NCBI GenBank assembly: GCA_051648405.1
Contig: JBOFFC010000041.1
Location: forward strand, 1-24,295
Direction of reading: 5' to 3'
Length of the DNA: 24,295 nt
Source: JBOFFC01 sp051648405
Lineage (GTDB): Bacteria; Planctomycetota; Planctomycetia; Pirellulales; Lacipirellulaceae
Shown here piece by piece: positions 1 to 8,501 of this stretch. Both the position numbers and the translations under genes were made by a program. Position 1 is the stretch's first letter; every line of letters begins with the position of its first letter. Under the pieces are notes generated by a model, which made no database searches, was not told the DNA's origin, and saw only the letters and a list, made by a program, of their open reading frames with translations.

Positions 1-1525
1 GCACGTAGTCGGGGCGACAGTGCTCGAGCACGCGGGCGCCGTCGATCGGGCCCGACGCGGCGCCCCGGTTGCGCGGCCAGCGGTCGGCCATCAGGAAGTC
101 CATGTTCATGTCCATGACTTCCTGCGAATAGCAGGTATCAAGACGCCCGTCGAACGACATCCGCACACGCGGCGCCAGCGACGCGAGGGCGTACTGCGCC
201 CAATTGAAGGTCGACACCAGCTTGCCGTGGGCGTTTGCCGTCTCGGCGAGGTAGCGGACCGCGTCGATTGGGTACGTCGCGCGCGACACGGGGAGCGAAA
301 CCAGCCGTGGCGCCAGCGCCAGCACTTGCAGCGTGAACGCCGCCGCCAGGGCGACGACGCCGACCCCCTGTAAGAACCGCGGAACGCCGGCCGACGGCAA
401 CCGCTTGGCGCCGTACTGACGCAGGCGTGTGTAGACGGAATGCGCATGGGGCGGCAGCCAGAACCCGCACAGGATCGCGAAGATCGCGATGTGCCGCAGG
501 TGCATCGTCGCTTGCCACCCTACCAGCAGCAGGATCGCGAGCTGAACGTAATCGCGCCGCCGACCCGAGCACGCAACGAGCGCGGTCGCCACCGCGACCA
601 GTGCGACGAACGGCAGAAAGACCGGGTTCCCGGGCTCGGCGGGGAGCCACTCGGTGATCTCCGGCCGATGCGTGCCGATGGCGCCGGCGAGCCACGACCA
701 GAGCCCGAAGCCGTACGGGTTCGCGAGGGTCGCCAGCACGGCGCTCGCGGCGACCGCCACGAAACCAAACGCCGGAGCAACCCCGCGGCGGCCGTAGAGG
801 ACGCACGACTCGATCGCCCGGCCGAGCAGGTAGACGCCGGTGATCGCCAGCCCCGCCGCGAACCCGCCATGGGCGTTCGTCCAGACGGCGACGAGCGCCG
901 GGAGCGGCAGCAGCCATCGCCAATGAACGACGGGCGAAGCGTCGGCTGGGTCGTGATCGCATGCCGCGCGCGAACCATTCGCTCCGCGCCGATCAGCCCA
1001 CGGGGCGAACGCGCGGTCGAGCAGCGTCAGCAGCAACGCCAGGCAGACGAAGCTCAGCAGTTGCGGCCGCAGGATGGTGAAGGCTTCGAGGTTCGTCGCA
1101 ACCAGCAGCAAAACCGACCAGCAGACGAGCGCGTCGATCCGTTGGCGCCGCGCCGCAAGCGCCATCAGGCCCAGCACCCCCATCGCCAACAGCCACTTCG
1201 CCACCAGCATCCCCGGCACGCCGAGCGCCGCGAAGCCCAGCGCGAGGGCGAGCTCCGCGAGGTTCTCGTGGTTGACCCACGGGTGGCCTTCGGCCGTAAA
1301 CGTGTGCGTCGCCGTGCGCGGGAGCTCCCCCGCGGCGATCAGGTCTTGGCCGTAGCGCACGTGTCCCCACAGGTCGGGGTCCACCAGGTTGAGCGACACG
1401 CGCAGTGCGCACGTCGCCACGACCGCCGCGAGGGCGAGCCGGCGAAGCAGGCGGAAGTCGCGATCGTCGGGCACGGCGACACGGCAGGCGAAGCGCCGAG
1501 CACGCCGCTCGACACGAGCGCGCAC
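1..1525 (-). CDS. Polytopic membrane protein, glycosyltransferase-39-like (3' end outside window)
   Basis: The minus strand is open from about 1525 to the left edge (about 508 codons, C-terminus missing). It encodes roughly ten or eleven hydrophobic segments, followed by a soluble stretch containing GKLVSTFNWAQYALASLAP and RVRMSFDGRLDTCYSQEV. After the first membrane segment comes DPDLWGHVRYGQDL, then HTFTAEGHPWVNHENLAELA. This DPDLWGH...HPWVNHEN arrangement is one I associate with large planctomycete inner-membrane proteins resembling dolichol-phosphate-mannose-type glycosyltransferases (family 39). The donor and acceptor are unknown. An in-frame TAA at 1544-1546 limits the start. GTG at 1525 has a weak GGGG upstream, and GTG at 1474 is an alternative that leaves a short cytoplasmic tail before the first membrane helix. 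The gene is divergent from rimI. Coding frame is secure; function is inferred from topology only. Confidence 0.82.
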   Translation of the reverse strand, partial: MRARVERRARRFACRVAVPDDRDFRLLRRLALAAVVATCALRVSLNLVDPDLWGHVRYGQDLIAAGELPRTATHTFTAEGHPWVNHENLAELALALGFAALGVPGMLVAKWLLAMGVLGLMALAARRQRIDALVCWSVLLLVATNLEAFTILRPQLLSFVCLALLLTLLDRAFAPWADRRGANGSRAACDHDPADASPVVHWRWLLPLPALVAVWTNAHGGFAAGLAITGVYLLGRAIESCVLYGRRGVAPAFGFVAVAASAVLATLANPYGFGLWSWLAGAIGTHRPEITEWLPAEPGNPVFLPFVALVAVATALVACSGRRRDYVQLAILLLVGWQATMHLRHIAIFAILCGFWLPPHAHSVYTRLRQYGAKRLPSAGVPRFLQGVGVVALAAAFTLQVLALAPRLVSLPVSRATYPIDAVRYLAETANAHGKLVSTFNWAQYALASLAPRVRMSFDGRLDTCYSQEVMDMNMDFLMADRWPRNRGAASGPIDGARVLEHCRPDYV

Positions 1526-1923
1526 GTTCCCCGGCCGGCAACGTTACGACACGCTTCGGTGCGCAGCGGCCACGACCGGCAAGAACGCCGCAATCCGCAG
1601 GGCCGGGGAACCGGCCTTGCTTGCGTCACCGTCGCGACCCGACCCCTCACGATGCCCGCCGCAATCGAGCGCCGTGACCGCGGAACGTGGCCCCTGAATC
1701 GCCGAGCTCGCGCCGCCCGCGGCCTGGGCCTTCGCGCGTCAAGTCCTTTCCCTGTAACGGTTTGCTCTCGCCTTGGCACACTCGCGGGGTTCTGTTAGTT
1801 TCCGCCTGTCCCGCTGAGAACGGCACGACGCCCTGCGCGTGACGCGACCCGGCCGGGACGGCCTTATCGGACGATTCGGGCCTCGCCGGTCATCGACCCG
1901 GCGCGGCGGCATGGAGGCTTTCG
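1526..1923. other. 398-bp divergent intergenic region
   Basis: This region lies between the divergent starts of the membrane protein and rimI. No convincing small gene was seen: the open frames crossing it are Arg/Ala/Pro-rich shadows. It must hold the promoters for both genes. The only candidate noted is a weak plus-strand one near 1773-1801. Confidence 0.6.
1773..1801 (+). promoter_or_regulatory. Possible sigma-70-like promoter for rimI
   Basis: TTGGCA (1773-1778) is followed after 17 bases by TAGTTT (1796-1801). The -35 is good, but the -10 matches only three of six positions. The expected transcript start lies about 115 bases before the rimI ATG. Weak candidate. Confidence 0.2.
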
Positions 1924-2442
1924 ATGGCGACCATCACGACTCCGCAGCGCGTGCATATCCGCTGGATGATTCGGCGCGACATGGAGCGAGTCCTCGACAT
2001 CGAGCAAGGGAGCTTCGAGTTCCCCTGGTCCGAGGACGAGTTCGTCCGCTGCCTGCGCCAGCGGAACTGCATCGGCATGGTCGCCGAGCAGGGGGACAAC
2101 GTCCTGGGCTTCATGATCTACGAGCTGCACAAGACGCGCCTGCACATCCTCAACTTCGCCGTGGACAAGGACCGCCGTCGGCAGGGGATCGGCTTGCAGA
2201 TGGTGCAGAAGCTCGTCAGCAAGCTGAGCAGCCAGCGCCGCACGCGGCTGTCGCTCGAAGTGCGCGAGACGAACCTCGCCGCGCAGCTCTTCTTCCGCCA
2301 GACCGGCTTCCGCGCGACCACCGTCCTGCGGAACTTCTACGACGACTCCCCCGAAGACGCGTACCTGATGCAGTACGCGCACCCCACGGGCCTGTTCGAG
2401 AACGCCGAGTCGGCCGAGCACGCCACGCGCCTCGCGGGCTAG
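1924..2442 (+). CDS. rimI: GNAT acetyltransferase, RimI-like
   Basis: This 172-residue protein has a GCN5-related N-acetyltransferase fold, probably acetylating the N-terminal alanine of ribosomal protein S18 (RimI) using acetyl-CoA in the cytoplasm. The N-terminus (IRWMIRRDMERVLDIEQGSF, then PWSEDEF) matches the RimI substrate-side motif. The acetyl-CoA pyrophosphate loop is recognisable as DKDRRRQGIGLQM (residues ~82-94). SLEVRETNLAAQLFFRQTGF (~110-129) is the conserved C-terminal strand and helix of RimI, followed by FYDD...DAYLM. GGAGG at 1913-1917, six bases before the ATG, fixes the start. The gene stands alone; TsaB/TsaE neighbours found in some genomes are absent. It could be a RimI paralogue acting on another protein. 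Confidence 0.85.
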   Translation: MATITTPQRVHIRWMIRRDMERVLDIEQGSFEFPWSEDEFVRCLRQRNCIGMVAEQGDNVLGFMIYELHKTRLHILNFAVDKDRRRQGIGLQMVQKLVSKLSSQRRTRLSLEVRETNLAAQLFFRQTGFRATTVLRNFYDDSPEDAYLMQYAHPTGLFENAESAEHATRLAG

Positions 2443-2450
2443 TGGCTTCT

Positions 2451-2474
2451 CGCAAAGACGCCAAGGCGCAAAGA
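2451..2474. repeat. 8-bp tandem unit, intergenic repeat
   Basis: Three consecutive 8-bp units (CGCAAAGA, CGCCAAGG, CGCAAAGA) begin nine bases after the rimI stop. Motifs of this CGCAAAG type are familiar as dispersed intergenic repeats in planctomycete genomes (recollection, not checked). No function can be assigned. The rest of 2443-2731 holds no gene I can support. Confidence 0.45.
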
Positions 2475-2731
2475 ACGCGCTAGGGTGAGCCGAAAGCGTC
2501 AGCGCCCGGAGTCGTCGCGCGCCAAGCGGGTCTACCGTGGCGCAAGCACTCGGTGCGCTCACGCTCCCGGCGCGCCGACGTTCGCGTTGCCGAGTCCCCC
2601 CCAACTGGGGGACGCTCCCGCAACTTCGACCAGGCGCTTTCGGCATCGCCACGAATCGCCCCGTTGCGATATCTTGCCGCCGCTTCGTGTTCGCACTCGC
2701 CCCCCGCGCAACCCGACCCAACTCGCACGCC

Positions 2732-5700
2732 ATGCCCCGCAAACGCCCCACCGACCACGCCACCCGCGGCAAGCTCCGCATCGAGCCGCTCGAAGACCGC
2801 TCGATGCTGGCGGGGGAGCTGGAGCTCGTCCGCGACGTCAACTCGGGCAAGGTGGTGGGGCTGGAGGGGCCACACCAGTTCGTCGACGTGGGACGAACGC
2901 TCTTCTTCACTGCGAACGACAGCTTGAGCGGCTACGAACTCTGGAAGAGCGACGGGACGGAGGCCGGAACGGTCCGTGTCAAGGACATCATTGACGGGCG
3001 CAAGACCTTCTACCCGCAGCAGAACAATGCTGTCTACCGCCCCGGCTACCTCACAAACGTTGGGGGGACGCTCTACTTCACCGCCAACGAACCCCGCACC
3101 GCCGGCCGCGAGCTTTGGAAGAGCGACGGGACGGAGGCCGGAACGGTCCGTGTCAAAGACATCTTCCCCGGCGTCGATAACTCCTTCCCACGTCTGCTCA
3201 CGAACGTTGGGGGGACGCTCTACTTCACTGCAGACTACGGGGTGTACAGGCGGGCCCTTTGGAAGAGCGATGGAACGGAGGCGGGCACGGTCCGCGTCAC
3301 GGAGATACCCTACAATTCGTTCAGAGCCAACATCCGCTACCTTACGAACGTAGCGGGGACGCTCTTCTTTACCAAGAACGACGGCATGAGCGGCTATGAG
3401 CTCTGGAAGAGCGACGGGACAGCGGCCGGCACCTTCCGCGTCAAGGACATCGTCCCCGGCTCTGACAGCGCCAGTATCCGCTACCTCACAGACGTGGCGG
3501 GGACGCTCTATTTCACCGCCAACAAACCCTTCGGCACCGGTCGGGAGCTCTGGAAGAGCGACGGAACTCAGGCCGGCACGGTACGCGTTGAGGGCATTAG
3601 CCCGGGCCTCAGTATCAGCCATCCCAAGTCCCTCACGAATGTTGCCGGAACGCTTTACTTCAGCGCACTCGACGGTGTGGGCGGCGAGGAGCTTTGGAAG
3701 AGCGACGGGACGGAGGACGGCACCGGCCGAGTCAAGGACATCCGTCCGGGCCCCGGTAGCAGCGTTCCCGAGTCCCTCACGACCGTTGATGGGACGCTTT
3801 ACTTCAGCGCGTCCGACGGCGTGAGCGGCCGAGAGCTCTGGAAGAGCGACGGGACGGAGGACGGCACTATTCGCGTCAAGGACGTCCTCGCCGGCACGTA
3901 CGGCGCTGGTTTACGTGACCTTACGGGCGTTGGAGAGACGCTCTACTTTACCGCCTTCGATGACGTGAACGGCGATGAGCTTTGGAAGAGCGACGGGACG
4001 GAGGTTGGCACCTTCCGAGTCAAGGACATCCGCGCGGGCCTCAATAGCAGCTATCACAAGTCCTTCACGAACGTGGAGGGGACGCTTTACTTCAGCGCGA
4101 ACGACGGCGTGAGCGGCCGGGAGCTCTGGAAGAGTGACGGGACGGAGGCCGGCACCGTGCTCGTCAAGGACATCCTCGCCGGCACGCACAGCGCCTATCC
4201 CGTCAACCTCACGAATGTTGGGGCGACGCTTTACTTCAGCGCGTCCGAAGGTTTGAGCGGCCGAGAACTTTGGAAGAGCGACGGGACGGAAGCCGGCACC
4301 TTCCGCGTCAAGGAAATCAGCAACGGCAACGCCTACCCCGGTCACCTAACGAGCGTTGGGGGGACGATCTACTTCAGCGCCAGGGCCGACGATGCGTTCG
4401 GTTTCGAGCTTTGGAAGAGCGACGGGACGGAGGCGGGGACGGTCCGCGTCACGGACATCCGCGCGAGCCTCACTAGGAGCTACCCCGCCAACCTCACGAA
4501 CGTGGGGGGGACGCTGTACTTTAGCGCGAGCGACGGCGTGAGCGGCCGGGAGCTCTGGAAGAGCGACGGAACCAAAGTCGGCACCGTCATGGTCAAGGAC
4601 GTTCGCCCAGGATTCTACCGCTACACGGAAGCCAACAGTTCCGCGCCCCGCCACTTGACCAACGTGGGAGGTACGGTTTTCTTCGCCGCAACCGACGGCT
4701 CCACCGGCGACGAGCTTTGGAAGAGCGACGGCACGGAAACTGGAACCGTCCGCGTGAAGGACATCCTTGAAGGCTCCGGGAGCGCCTCTCCCATCGCCCT
4801 CACAAACGTAGAGGGCACGCTTTACTTCAGTGCGAATGACGGTGTAGGCGGCGAGGAGCTATGGAAGAGCGACGGAACGGAGGCCGGCACCGTGCGCGTA
4901 AAGGACATCTACCCGGGTCCGGCTAGCGCTCTCCCGCGTGGCTTAACGAACGCAGCAGGAACACTGTACTTCGTCGCGAACGACGGGACGAGCGGCGACG
5001 AGCTTTGGAAGAGCGACGGAACCGAAGGCGGCACGGTACGCGTAAAGGACATCCACCCGGGTCTCGTTAGTGCTCTCCCGCTTGGCTTGACGAACGCAGA
5101 AGGCACGCTCTACTTCGTCGCAAACGACGGGACGAGCGGCGAGGAGCTTTGGAAGAGCGACGGAACCGCGGCCGGTACCGTACGCGTGAAGGACATCCGC
5201 CCCGGTTTGGCTAGCGCCGATGCTCGAGTGCTGGCGAGTGTAGGGGAGACGGTCTACTTTGCCGCAAACGATGGGCTCAGCGGTGAACAACTTTGGAAGA
5301 GCGACGGCACGGAAGCCGGGACCGTACCGGTTCGCCTGGGGAACGGCGCCCCCCTGCTATTCCCAAGGTCGGTCGTTTCGATCAACGACCGGTTGTACGT
5401 CGTCGGTACACGGCCCGAAGTCGGCACCGAGCTCTTCTCGCTCGTCCTCATCGACCCCCCCGCCGTCGCCGGCGACTACGACCGCAACGGCCGAGTCGAG
5501 CTCGCCGACTACGACCTCTGGTCGCAGACCAGCGGCTCGACGACCAAGCTCCGCGCCGACAGCAACGGCGACGGACGCGTCGATCAGCTCGACTACACGC
5601 TGTGGCGCCAGAACTACCGCGTCGCGCCGCCGAAGCGGCCCGACTTCCGGCCGATGGGGCCCGTCGCGCCGGCTGCGCTAGGGGGCGAGCCGCTCGTCCC

Positions 5701-5914
5701 GCGGACGCCGTTCGCGACGCCGTCGTCACGCCAAGCGTTCACCCCGACGCGGCGCGCCGACCTGCTGCTCGTCAGTACGAACACGTCGCCGGCAACCGCG
5801 CCGACCGAGTCCGCGCCGCTCCGCGCGAAGCCGCCGGCCATCGCAGACGAAGCCCGCGCGCACGCGATCGACGAAGCCCTCGCCGCGCTCTTCGTGAAAG
5901 ACGACGGAGAATAG
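2732..5914 (+). CDS. Giant ELWxxDGTxxGT repeat protein with dockerin-like domain
   Basis: The protein has 1060 residues. A basic N-terminus carries KLRIEPLEDRSMLAG (residues 14-28), the LEDR/LEPR-type motif at the start of many planctomycete exported surface proteins. Residues ~30-900 hold 17 repeats of about 47-55 residues, each with the core LTNVGGTLYF(S/T)A.DG..G.ELWKSDGTEAGTVRVKDI.PG. This is the ELWxxDGTxxGT repeat family, probably forming beta-propeller blades. Residues ~914-962 hold two Ca-binding-loop-like segments, DYDRNGRVELADYDLW and DSNGDGRVDQLDYTLW, resembling a type I dockerin, and then a Pro/Ala-rich tail. I chose ATG 2732 because it puts the LEDR motif near the N-terminus. An in-frame start at 2537 would add 65 Arg-rich residues unlike a leader. 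No Shine-Dalgarno site is obvious. A cell-surface or extracellular binding or structural role is inferred. Confidence 0.88.
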   Translation: MPRKRPTDHATRGKLRIEPLEDRSMLAGELELVRDVNSGKVVGLEGPHQFVDVGRTLFFTANDSLSGYELWKSDGTEAGTVRVKDIIDGRKTFYPQQNNAVYRPGYLTNVGGTLYFTANEPRTAGRELWKSDGTEAGTVRVKDIFPGVDNSFPRLLTNVGGTLYFTADYGVYRRALWKSDGTEAGTVRVTEIPYNSFRANIRYLTNVAGTLFFTKNDGMSGYELWKSDGTAAGTFRVKDIVPGSDSASIRYLTDVAGTLYFTANKPFGTGRELWKSDGTQAGTVRVEGISPGLSISHPKSLTNVAGTLYFSALDGVGGEELWKSDGTEDGTGRVKDIRPGPGSSVPESLTTVDGTLYFSASDGVSGRELWKSDGTEDGTIRVKDVLAGTYGAGLRDLTGVGETLYFTAFDDVNGDELWKSDGTEVGTFRVKDIRAGLNSSYHKSFTNVEGTLYFSANDGVSGRELWKSDGTEAGTVLVKDILAGTHSAYPVNLTNVGATLYFSASEGLSGRELWKSDGTEAGTFRVKEISNGNAYPGHLTSVGGTIYFSARADDAFGFELWKSDGTEAGTVRVTDIRASLTRSYPANLTNVGGTLYFSASDGVSGRELWKSDGTKVGTVMVKDVRPGFYRYTEANSSAPRHLTNVGGTVFFAATDGSTGDELWKSDGTETGTVRVKDILEGSGSASPIALTNVEGTLYFSANDGVGGEELWKSDGTEAGTVRVKDIYPGPASALPRGLTNAAGTLYFVANDGTSGDELWKSDGTEGGTVRVKDIHPGLVSALPLGLTNAEGTLYFVANDGTSGEELWKSDGTAAGTVRVKDIRPGLASADARVLASVGETVYFAANDGLSGEQLWKSDGTEAGTVPVRLGNGAPLLFPRSVVSINDRLYVVGTRPEVGTELFSLVLIDPPAVAGDYDRNGRVELADYDLWSQTSGSTTKLRADSNGDGRVDQLDYTLWRQNYRVAPPKRPDFRPMGPVAPAALGGEPLVPRTPFATPSSRQAFTPTRRADLLLVSTNTSPATAPTESAPLRAKPPAIADEARAHAIDEALAALFVKDDGE
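2930..5320 (+). repeat. 17 in-frame ~145-165-bp tandem repeats
   Basis: These are DNA repeats underlying the ELWxxDGTxxGT modules. The block GAGCTTTGGAAGAGCGACGG and close variants recurs 17 times at spacings of about 130-170 bp. The ELWKSDGT core is almost identical at the nucleotide level, while linkers between cores differ. This suggests expansion by unequal crossing-over or ongoing gene conversion. The repeats also create several long antisense open frames that are not genes. Confidence 0.9.
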
Positions 5915-6006
5915 CCGCCGATGAACGCGGATGGACGCAGATACGCAGGAACTGCGAACAGCCTCGCGCTTCTTTTCATCTGCGTTTATCTGCGTGCATC
6001 TGCGGC
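5914..6006. repeat. Interrupted palindrome of a ~10-bp unit between convergent genes
   Basis: The left arm (about 5914-5949) consists of variants of GATGAACGCG and GATGGACGCA. The right arm (about 5972-6006) carries the complementary ATCTGCGTTT and ATCTGCGTGC units. Together they could form one long imperfect hairpin. It fills the gap between the stop codons of the ELW-repeat gene (5912-5914) and the ATP-grasp gene (6012-6014). A bidirectional 3'-end or terminator role is inferred. A related copy lies at 10134-10213. Confidence 0.75.
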
Positions 6007-6011
6007 TAGTT

Positions 6012-7127
6012 TTAATCGAGCCTGCGCAAGGCCGCCGCGGCGCGCTCCGCGAGCTCGCCGCGCACCCACTCCGGGTCGTCCCCTTCGGCGAAGACCGTGA
6101 GGACCGGGTCGCCGCGCTCGAAGCGATCCCCGGCGTGCGGGACGTCGGCCGCTCGGCCGGCGTCGCACTCTTCCAACCCCCAGTCGTGGAACGCCTCCGT
6201 CGCCACTGCATCGTGCGCGGCGATCACGACCTGCTTGCCGACGATCCCCTCGGGTCGAGGGACGCTCGGCGCGGTCTCGCCACGGCAGGCGACCACGTGT
6301 GCCGGGAAGAGCGACTCGCCCGCGGCCCGTTCGAGCACCTCGACCGACGCCGTCCAGCGCGGGTTGACCTCGATCATCCACAGGCGCTCGGCGTGGTCGA
6401 TCAGGTCGGCGCCGACGATCCCCGTGAGCCCAAGCCCTTCGCCGAGCAGTCGACCGACCCCCTCGAGCGCCGGCCCCATCCGATCGGCGATCACGAGCGG
6501 CCCGATCGAACCTCGGTAGCTCCAGGGCGCCGACTCGTCCCCCAACAGTTGCTGCGTGCAGCCGAGCAGCGTGCTGTGCGACGCGCTGACGGCGAAGAGT
6601 GCCGACAGCGATCGACCGGCCACGAACCGCTGCGCGACGGCGCCGCGCTCGGCGAGCCCCCGCCACTCGTCTGCCGAAGCGAGTCGCGCCACGCCGCTCC
6701 CCCCGGCCTGCCGGTAGGTCTTGGCGAGCCACACGCCGTCGCGCTCCCCTGCGCCTGCGCGAACGGTCTCCGGCCACAGGACGCCGAAGCGTTCCGCCAG
6801 CGCGCTCAGCACGAACGGGTCGCGCGAGTCTCGCAATGGCTGGCCCGCGACGCCCCACAGCGGCTTGATCGCCGCCATCCGATCGACGAGCTCGGGATGG
6901 TTCTCAAGGCCCCCCGTGTAGTACCAACCATCGACGTCTTGGCCGGCGAGCCAGTCGGCGAAGCCTTCGGGGTAACGCTCGACGCGTGTCGCCGGGCAGA
7001 GCGCACAGAGGTCGGCGTCGGCGAACAGGTCGGCGGCGACGACGTCCCACCCCGCCGCGACCGTAGACTGCGCCGCGGCCCGCACGCTCGCCCCGATGAT
7101 CGCGACGCGACTCGCCAAGTGCAGCAC
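6012..7127 (-). CDS. ATP-grasp ligase (COG2232-like)
   Basis: This is a predicted ATP-dependent carboxylate-amine or carboxylate-thiol ligase of about 371 residues. From GTG 7127 it opens with a Rossmann-like strand (VAIIGASVRAAAQSTVAAGW), then the preATP-grasp region, the lid loop KTYRQAGGSGVARL, the hinge QRFVAGRSLSALF and the metal-binding end GADLIDHAERLWMIEVNPRW followed by TASVEVLE. The EVNPR motif supplies the Mg/ATP-coordinating Glu and Asn. The ending resembles COG2232 ATP-grasp proteins, some of which lie in tetrahydromethanopterin/C1 gene clusters of methylotrophs and planctomycetes (general knowledge; no such cluster is visible here). Start uncertain: TTG 7151 and GTG 7223 are in frame, but the extra residues are Arg-rich and the latter overlaps the MazG gene. 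It is the last gene of a three-gene minus-strand unit. Confidence 0.8.
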   Translation of the reverse strand: MLHLASRVAIIGASVRAAAQSTVAAGWDVVAADLFADADLCALCPATRVERYPEGFADWLAGQDVDGWYYTGGLENHPELVDRMAAIKPLWGVAGQPLRDSRDPFVLSALAERFGVLWPETVRAGAGERDGVWLAKTYRQAGGSGVARLASADEWRGLAERGAVAQRFVAGRSLSALFAVSASHSTLLGCTQQLLGDESAPWSYRGSIGPLVIADRMGPALEGVGRLLGEGLGLTGIVGADLIDHAERLWMIEVNPRWTASVEVLERAAGESLFPAHVVACRGETAPSVPRPEGIVGKQVVIAAHDAVATEAFHDWGLEECDAGRAADVPHAGDRFERGDPVLTVFAEGDDPEWVRGELAERAAAALRRLD

Positions 7128-7176
7128 GCGGGGTCGGGTGGTGGTGATCAAGCGGCACGCCGGTAGTGCGAGCGTC

Positions 7177-7575
7177 CTACACGTCGTCGCCGGCGGTCGG
7201 CTTCTCGTAGCTCGGTTTGCCACGGTACAGGGGCGCGGGGTACTTCGCGTGGTTCTTCGCCATCTTTGCGCGGATCGTTTGCGACAGGTCGAGGCCCAGC
7301 GCCGACGAGAGAGCCAGGCAGTACCCCACCACGTCGGCCAGCTCTTCCCCCACTTCGGCGAGCTTCGCCGGGTCGTGTGCGATCGCGCGGGACGCGTCGG
7401 ACTCGATCCACTGGAAGTGCTCCATCAACTCGGCCGACTCGATGGCGATCGACATCGCCAGGTTCTTCGGCGAGTGGTAGACCGACCACTCGCGCTCGGC
7501 GACGAACTCGGCCACGAGGTCGCGGAGCGCGGCGACGGGCGTGTTGCGGTCGTTGGGCAAATCGCTGTTCGTCAT
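7177..7575 (-). CDS. MazG-like nucleotide pyrophosphohydrolase
   Basis: This 132-residue protein belongs to the all-alpha NTP pyrophosphatase superfamily (MazG/RS21-C6/YpjD type) and would hydrolyse NTPs or modified dNTPs to the monophosphate. The core is complete. REWSVYHSPKNLAMSIAIES is followed by AELMEHFQW, then EEVGEELADVVG-like EVGEELADVVGYCLALSSAL. The paired ExxE (E-S-A-E) and ExxAD (E-E-L-A-D) motifs provide the Mg ligands. The ATG at 7573-7575 overlaps the TGA of the upstream receiver-like gene (ATGA), so translation is probably coupled. An in-frame extension upstream reads through the neighbour's other frame and is not coding. House-cleaning of damaged nucleotides is the usual role; substrate cannot be read from sequence. 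Confidence 0.87.
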   Translation of the reverse strand: MTNSDLPNDRNTPVAALRDLVAEFVAEREWSVYHSPKNLAMSIAIESAELMEHFQWIESDASRAIAHDPAKLAEVGEELADVVGYCLALSSALGLDLSQTIRAKMAKNHAKYPAPLYRGKPSYEKPTAGDDV

Positions 7576-8501
7576 GCGCTGGTTATCGAGCGGCGGGGCA
7601 GCAGGCGGCGGGGCGGGGCTTCGCGGCGAGTCGCTGGTGGGCTGGCCGCAACATACCCGGCTCGGTAACGCTCGGCCAAGTGAACCACCAGGTCCATCGC
7701 CAGGACGTCGGCGCGGGCCAGGGCGTGTCGAGCGCCGCGCTCGCCGAGCCCCGCCAGCAGCCGCTCGACGGCGCCAACGTGCAGGGCGAGCGCCGCGGGG
7801 GCGCTCGTTCCGGCCACGGCGAGCTCGCCTGCGAGGGCCGCGACGCGTTCGGAGAGGCCTTCGCCCCCCTCGAGGATCGCCGCGCGGAGCAGTTCGTCGT
7901 AGCGATCGGACAGCTCGACCCCGACGACCGCCGGTTGAACGTCCGCGCCATCGGGCGTGCGTCCAGGCTCGCGATCGGCGAGGCCTTCGAGCGCTCCGAC
8001 CAGCGCCCGCTGTTCGTCGAGCAACCGCTGCGTCTCGTCGCGGTCCCCTTCGAGCCGGTGCGCCTCGCGCGAGGCGAGCCGGCGGGGGGGCGCCGCGAGA
8101 CGCCGCGCCGCGACGCACCGCGTCATCTCGGTCGCGAGCAGCGCTGCGCTGGTCGCCGCGGCGCAGCGGTAGGCGTCGGCGCCCGCCTCGATCGTCATCG
8201 GCTCGCGCTCTTGCGCGGGGAGCTCGCCGACGACGACGATCGCGCCGTCGTAGCCGACGCCACGCAGCCCGCGGCTGAGGTGAACGGCGTCGAGCGTCGG
8301 CGAATCGACGAGCACGATCGCGTCGCTCGGCACGCGCGTCGCGTGGACGATCGCCCCCTCGGGCCCGACGACCTCGGTGACCGTAGCGGAGAGGCCCGTG
8401 GTGGCGAGCGCGCGAGAGAGCCACGCCCCACCGTGCGCCGCGCCGCAAGCGACCGCGACCCTGAGGGGCGTTTCGACGGCGGCTGCGGGAGGCGTTGGCA
8501 C
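7572..8501 (-). CDS. Degenerate receiver domain plus C-terminal helical domain
   Basis: This 309-residue protein is not recognised by name. Residues ~13-130 resemble a CheY-like receiver: hydrophobic strand 1 (LRVAVACGAA), strand 3 with SDAIVLVDSPTL, strand 4 (YDGAIVVVGELP), and EAGADAYRCAAAT like the G-A-x-x-Y end of receivers. The usual acidic pair and Lys are not clear, so it may not be phosphorylated. An Arg/Glu-rich coiled region (LEGDRDETQRLLDEQRALV) links to a helical C-terminal domain (RYDELLRAAILEGGEGLSER to RADVLAMDLVVHLAERYR). That domain looks like the RsbU-N/KaiA-type four-helix fold used in partner-switch signalling (tentative). An in-frame TAG at 8508-8510 makes GTG 8501 the first start. 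It heads the unit with MazG and ATP-grasp and is divergent from larC. Confidence 0.72.
   Translation of the reverse strand: MPTPPAAAVETPLRVAVACGAAHGGAWLSRALATTGLSATVTEVVGPEGAIVHATRVPSDAIVLVDSPTLDAVHLSRGLRGVGYDGAIVVVGELPAQEREPMTIEAGADAYRCAAATSAALLATEMTRCVAARRLAAPPRRLASREAHRLEGDRDETQRLLDEQRALVGALEGLADREPGRTPDGADVQPAVVGVELSDRYDELLRAAILEGGEGLSERVAALAGELAVAGTSAPAALALHVGAVERLLAGLGERGARHALARADVLAMDLVVHLAERYRAGYVAASPPATRREAPPRRLLPRRSITSA

Noticed and set aside
440..1798. 452-codon plus-strand open frame
   Set aside because: The product is Arg/Gln/Glu-rich without domains, while the opposite strand encodes a clear polytopic membrane protein over most of it. Shadow of a GC-rich gene.
2537..2731. Earlier start for the ELW-repeat protein
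   Set aside because: It would add 65 Arg/Pro-rich residues and push the LEDR motif away from the N-terminus, where it is normally found.
2480..3622. 380-codon minus-strand frame and similar antisense frames at 3911-4345, 4346-4654 and 4943-5290
   Set aside because: They are reverse reads of the ELWxxDGTxxGT repeats (VALPEL/RPVALPKL repeated) and keep open only because the repeats are in phase.
2930..5320. CRISPR array
   Set aside because: The regularly spaced repeats are in-frame protein modules with coding linkers, not identical short repeats with unique spacers.
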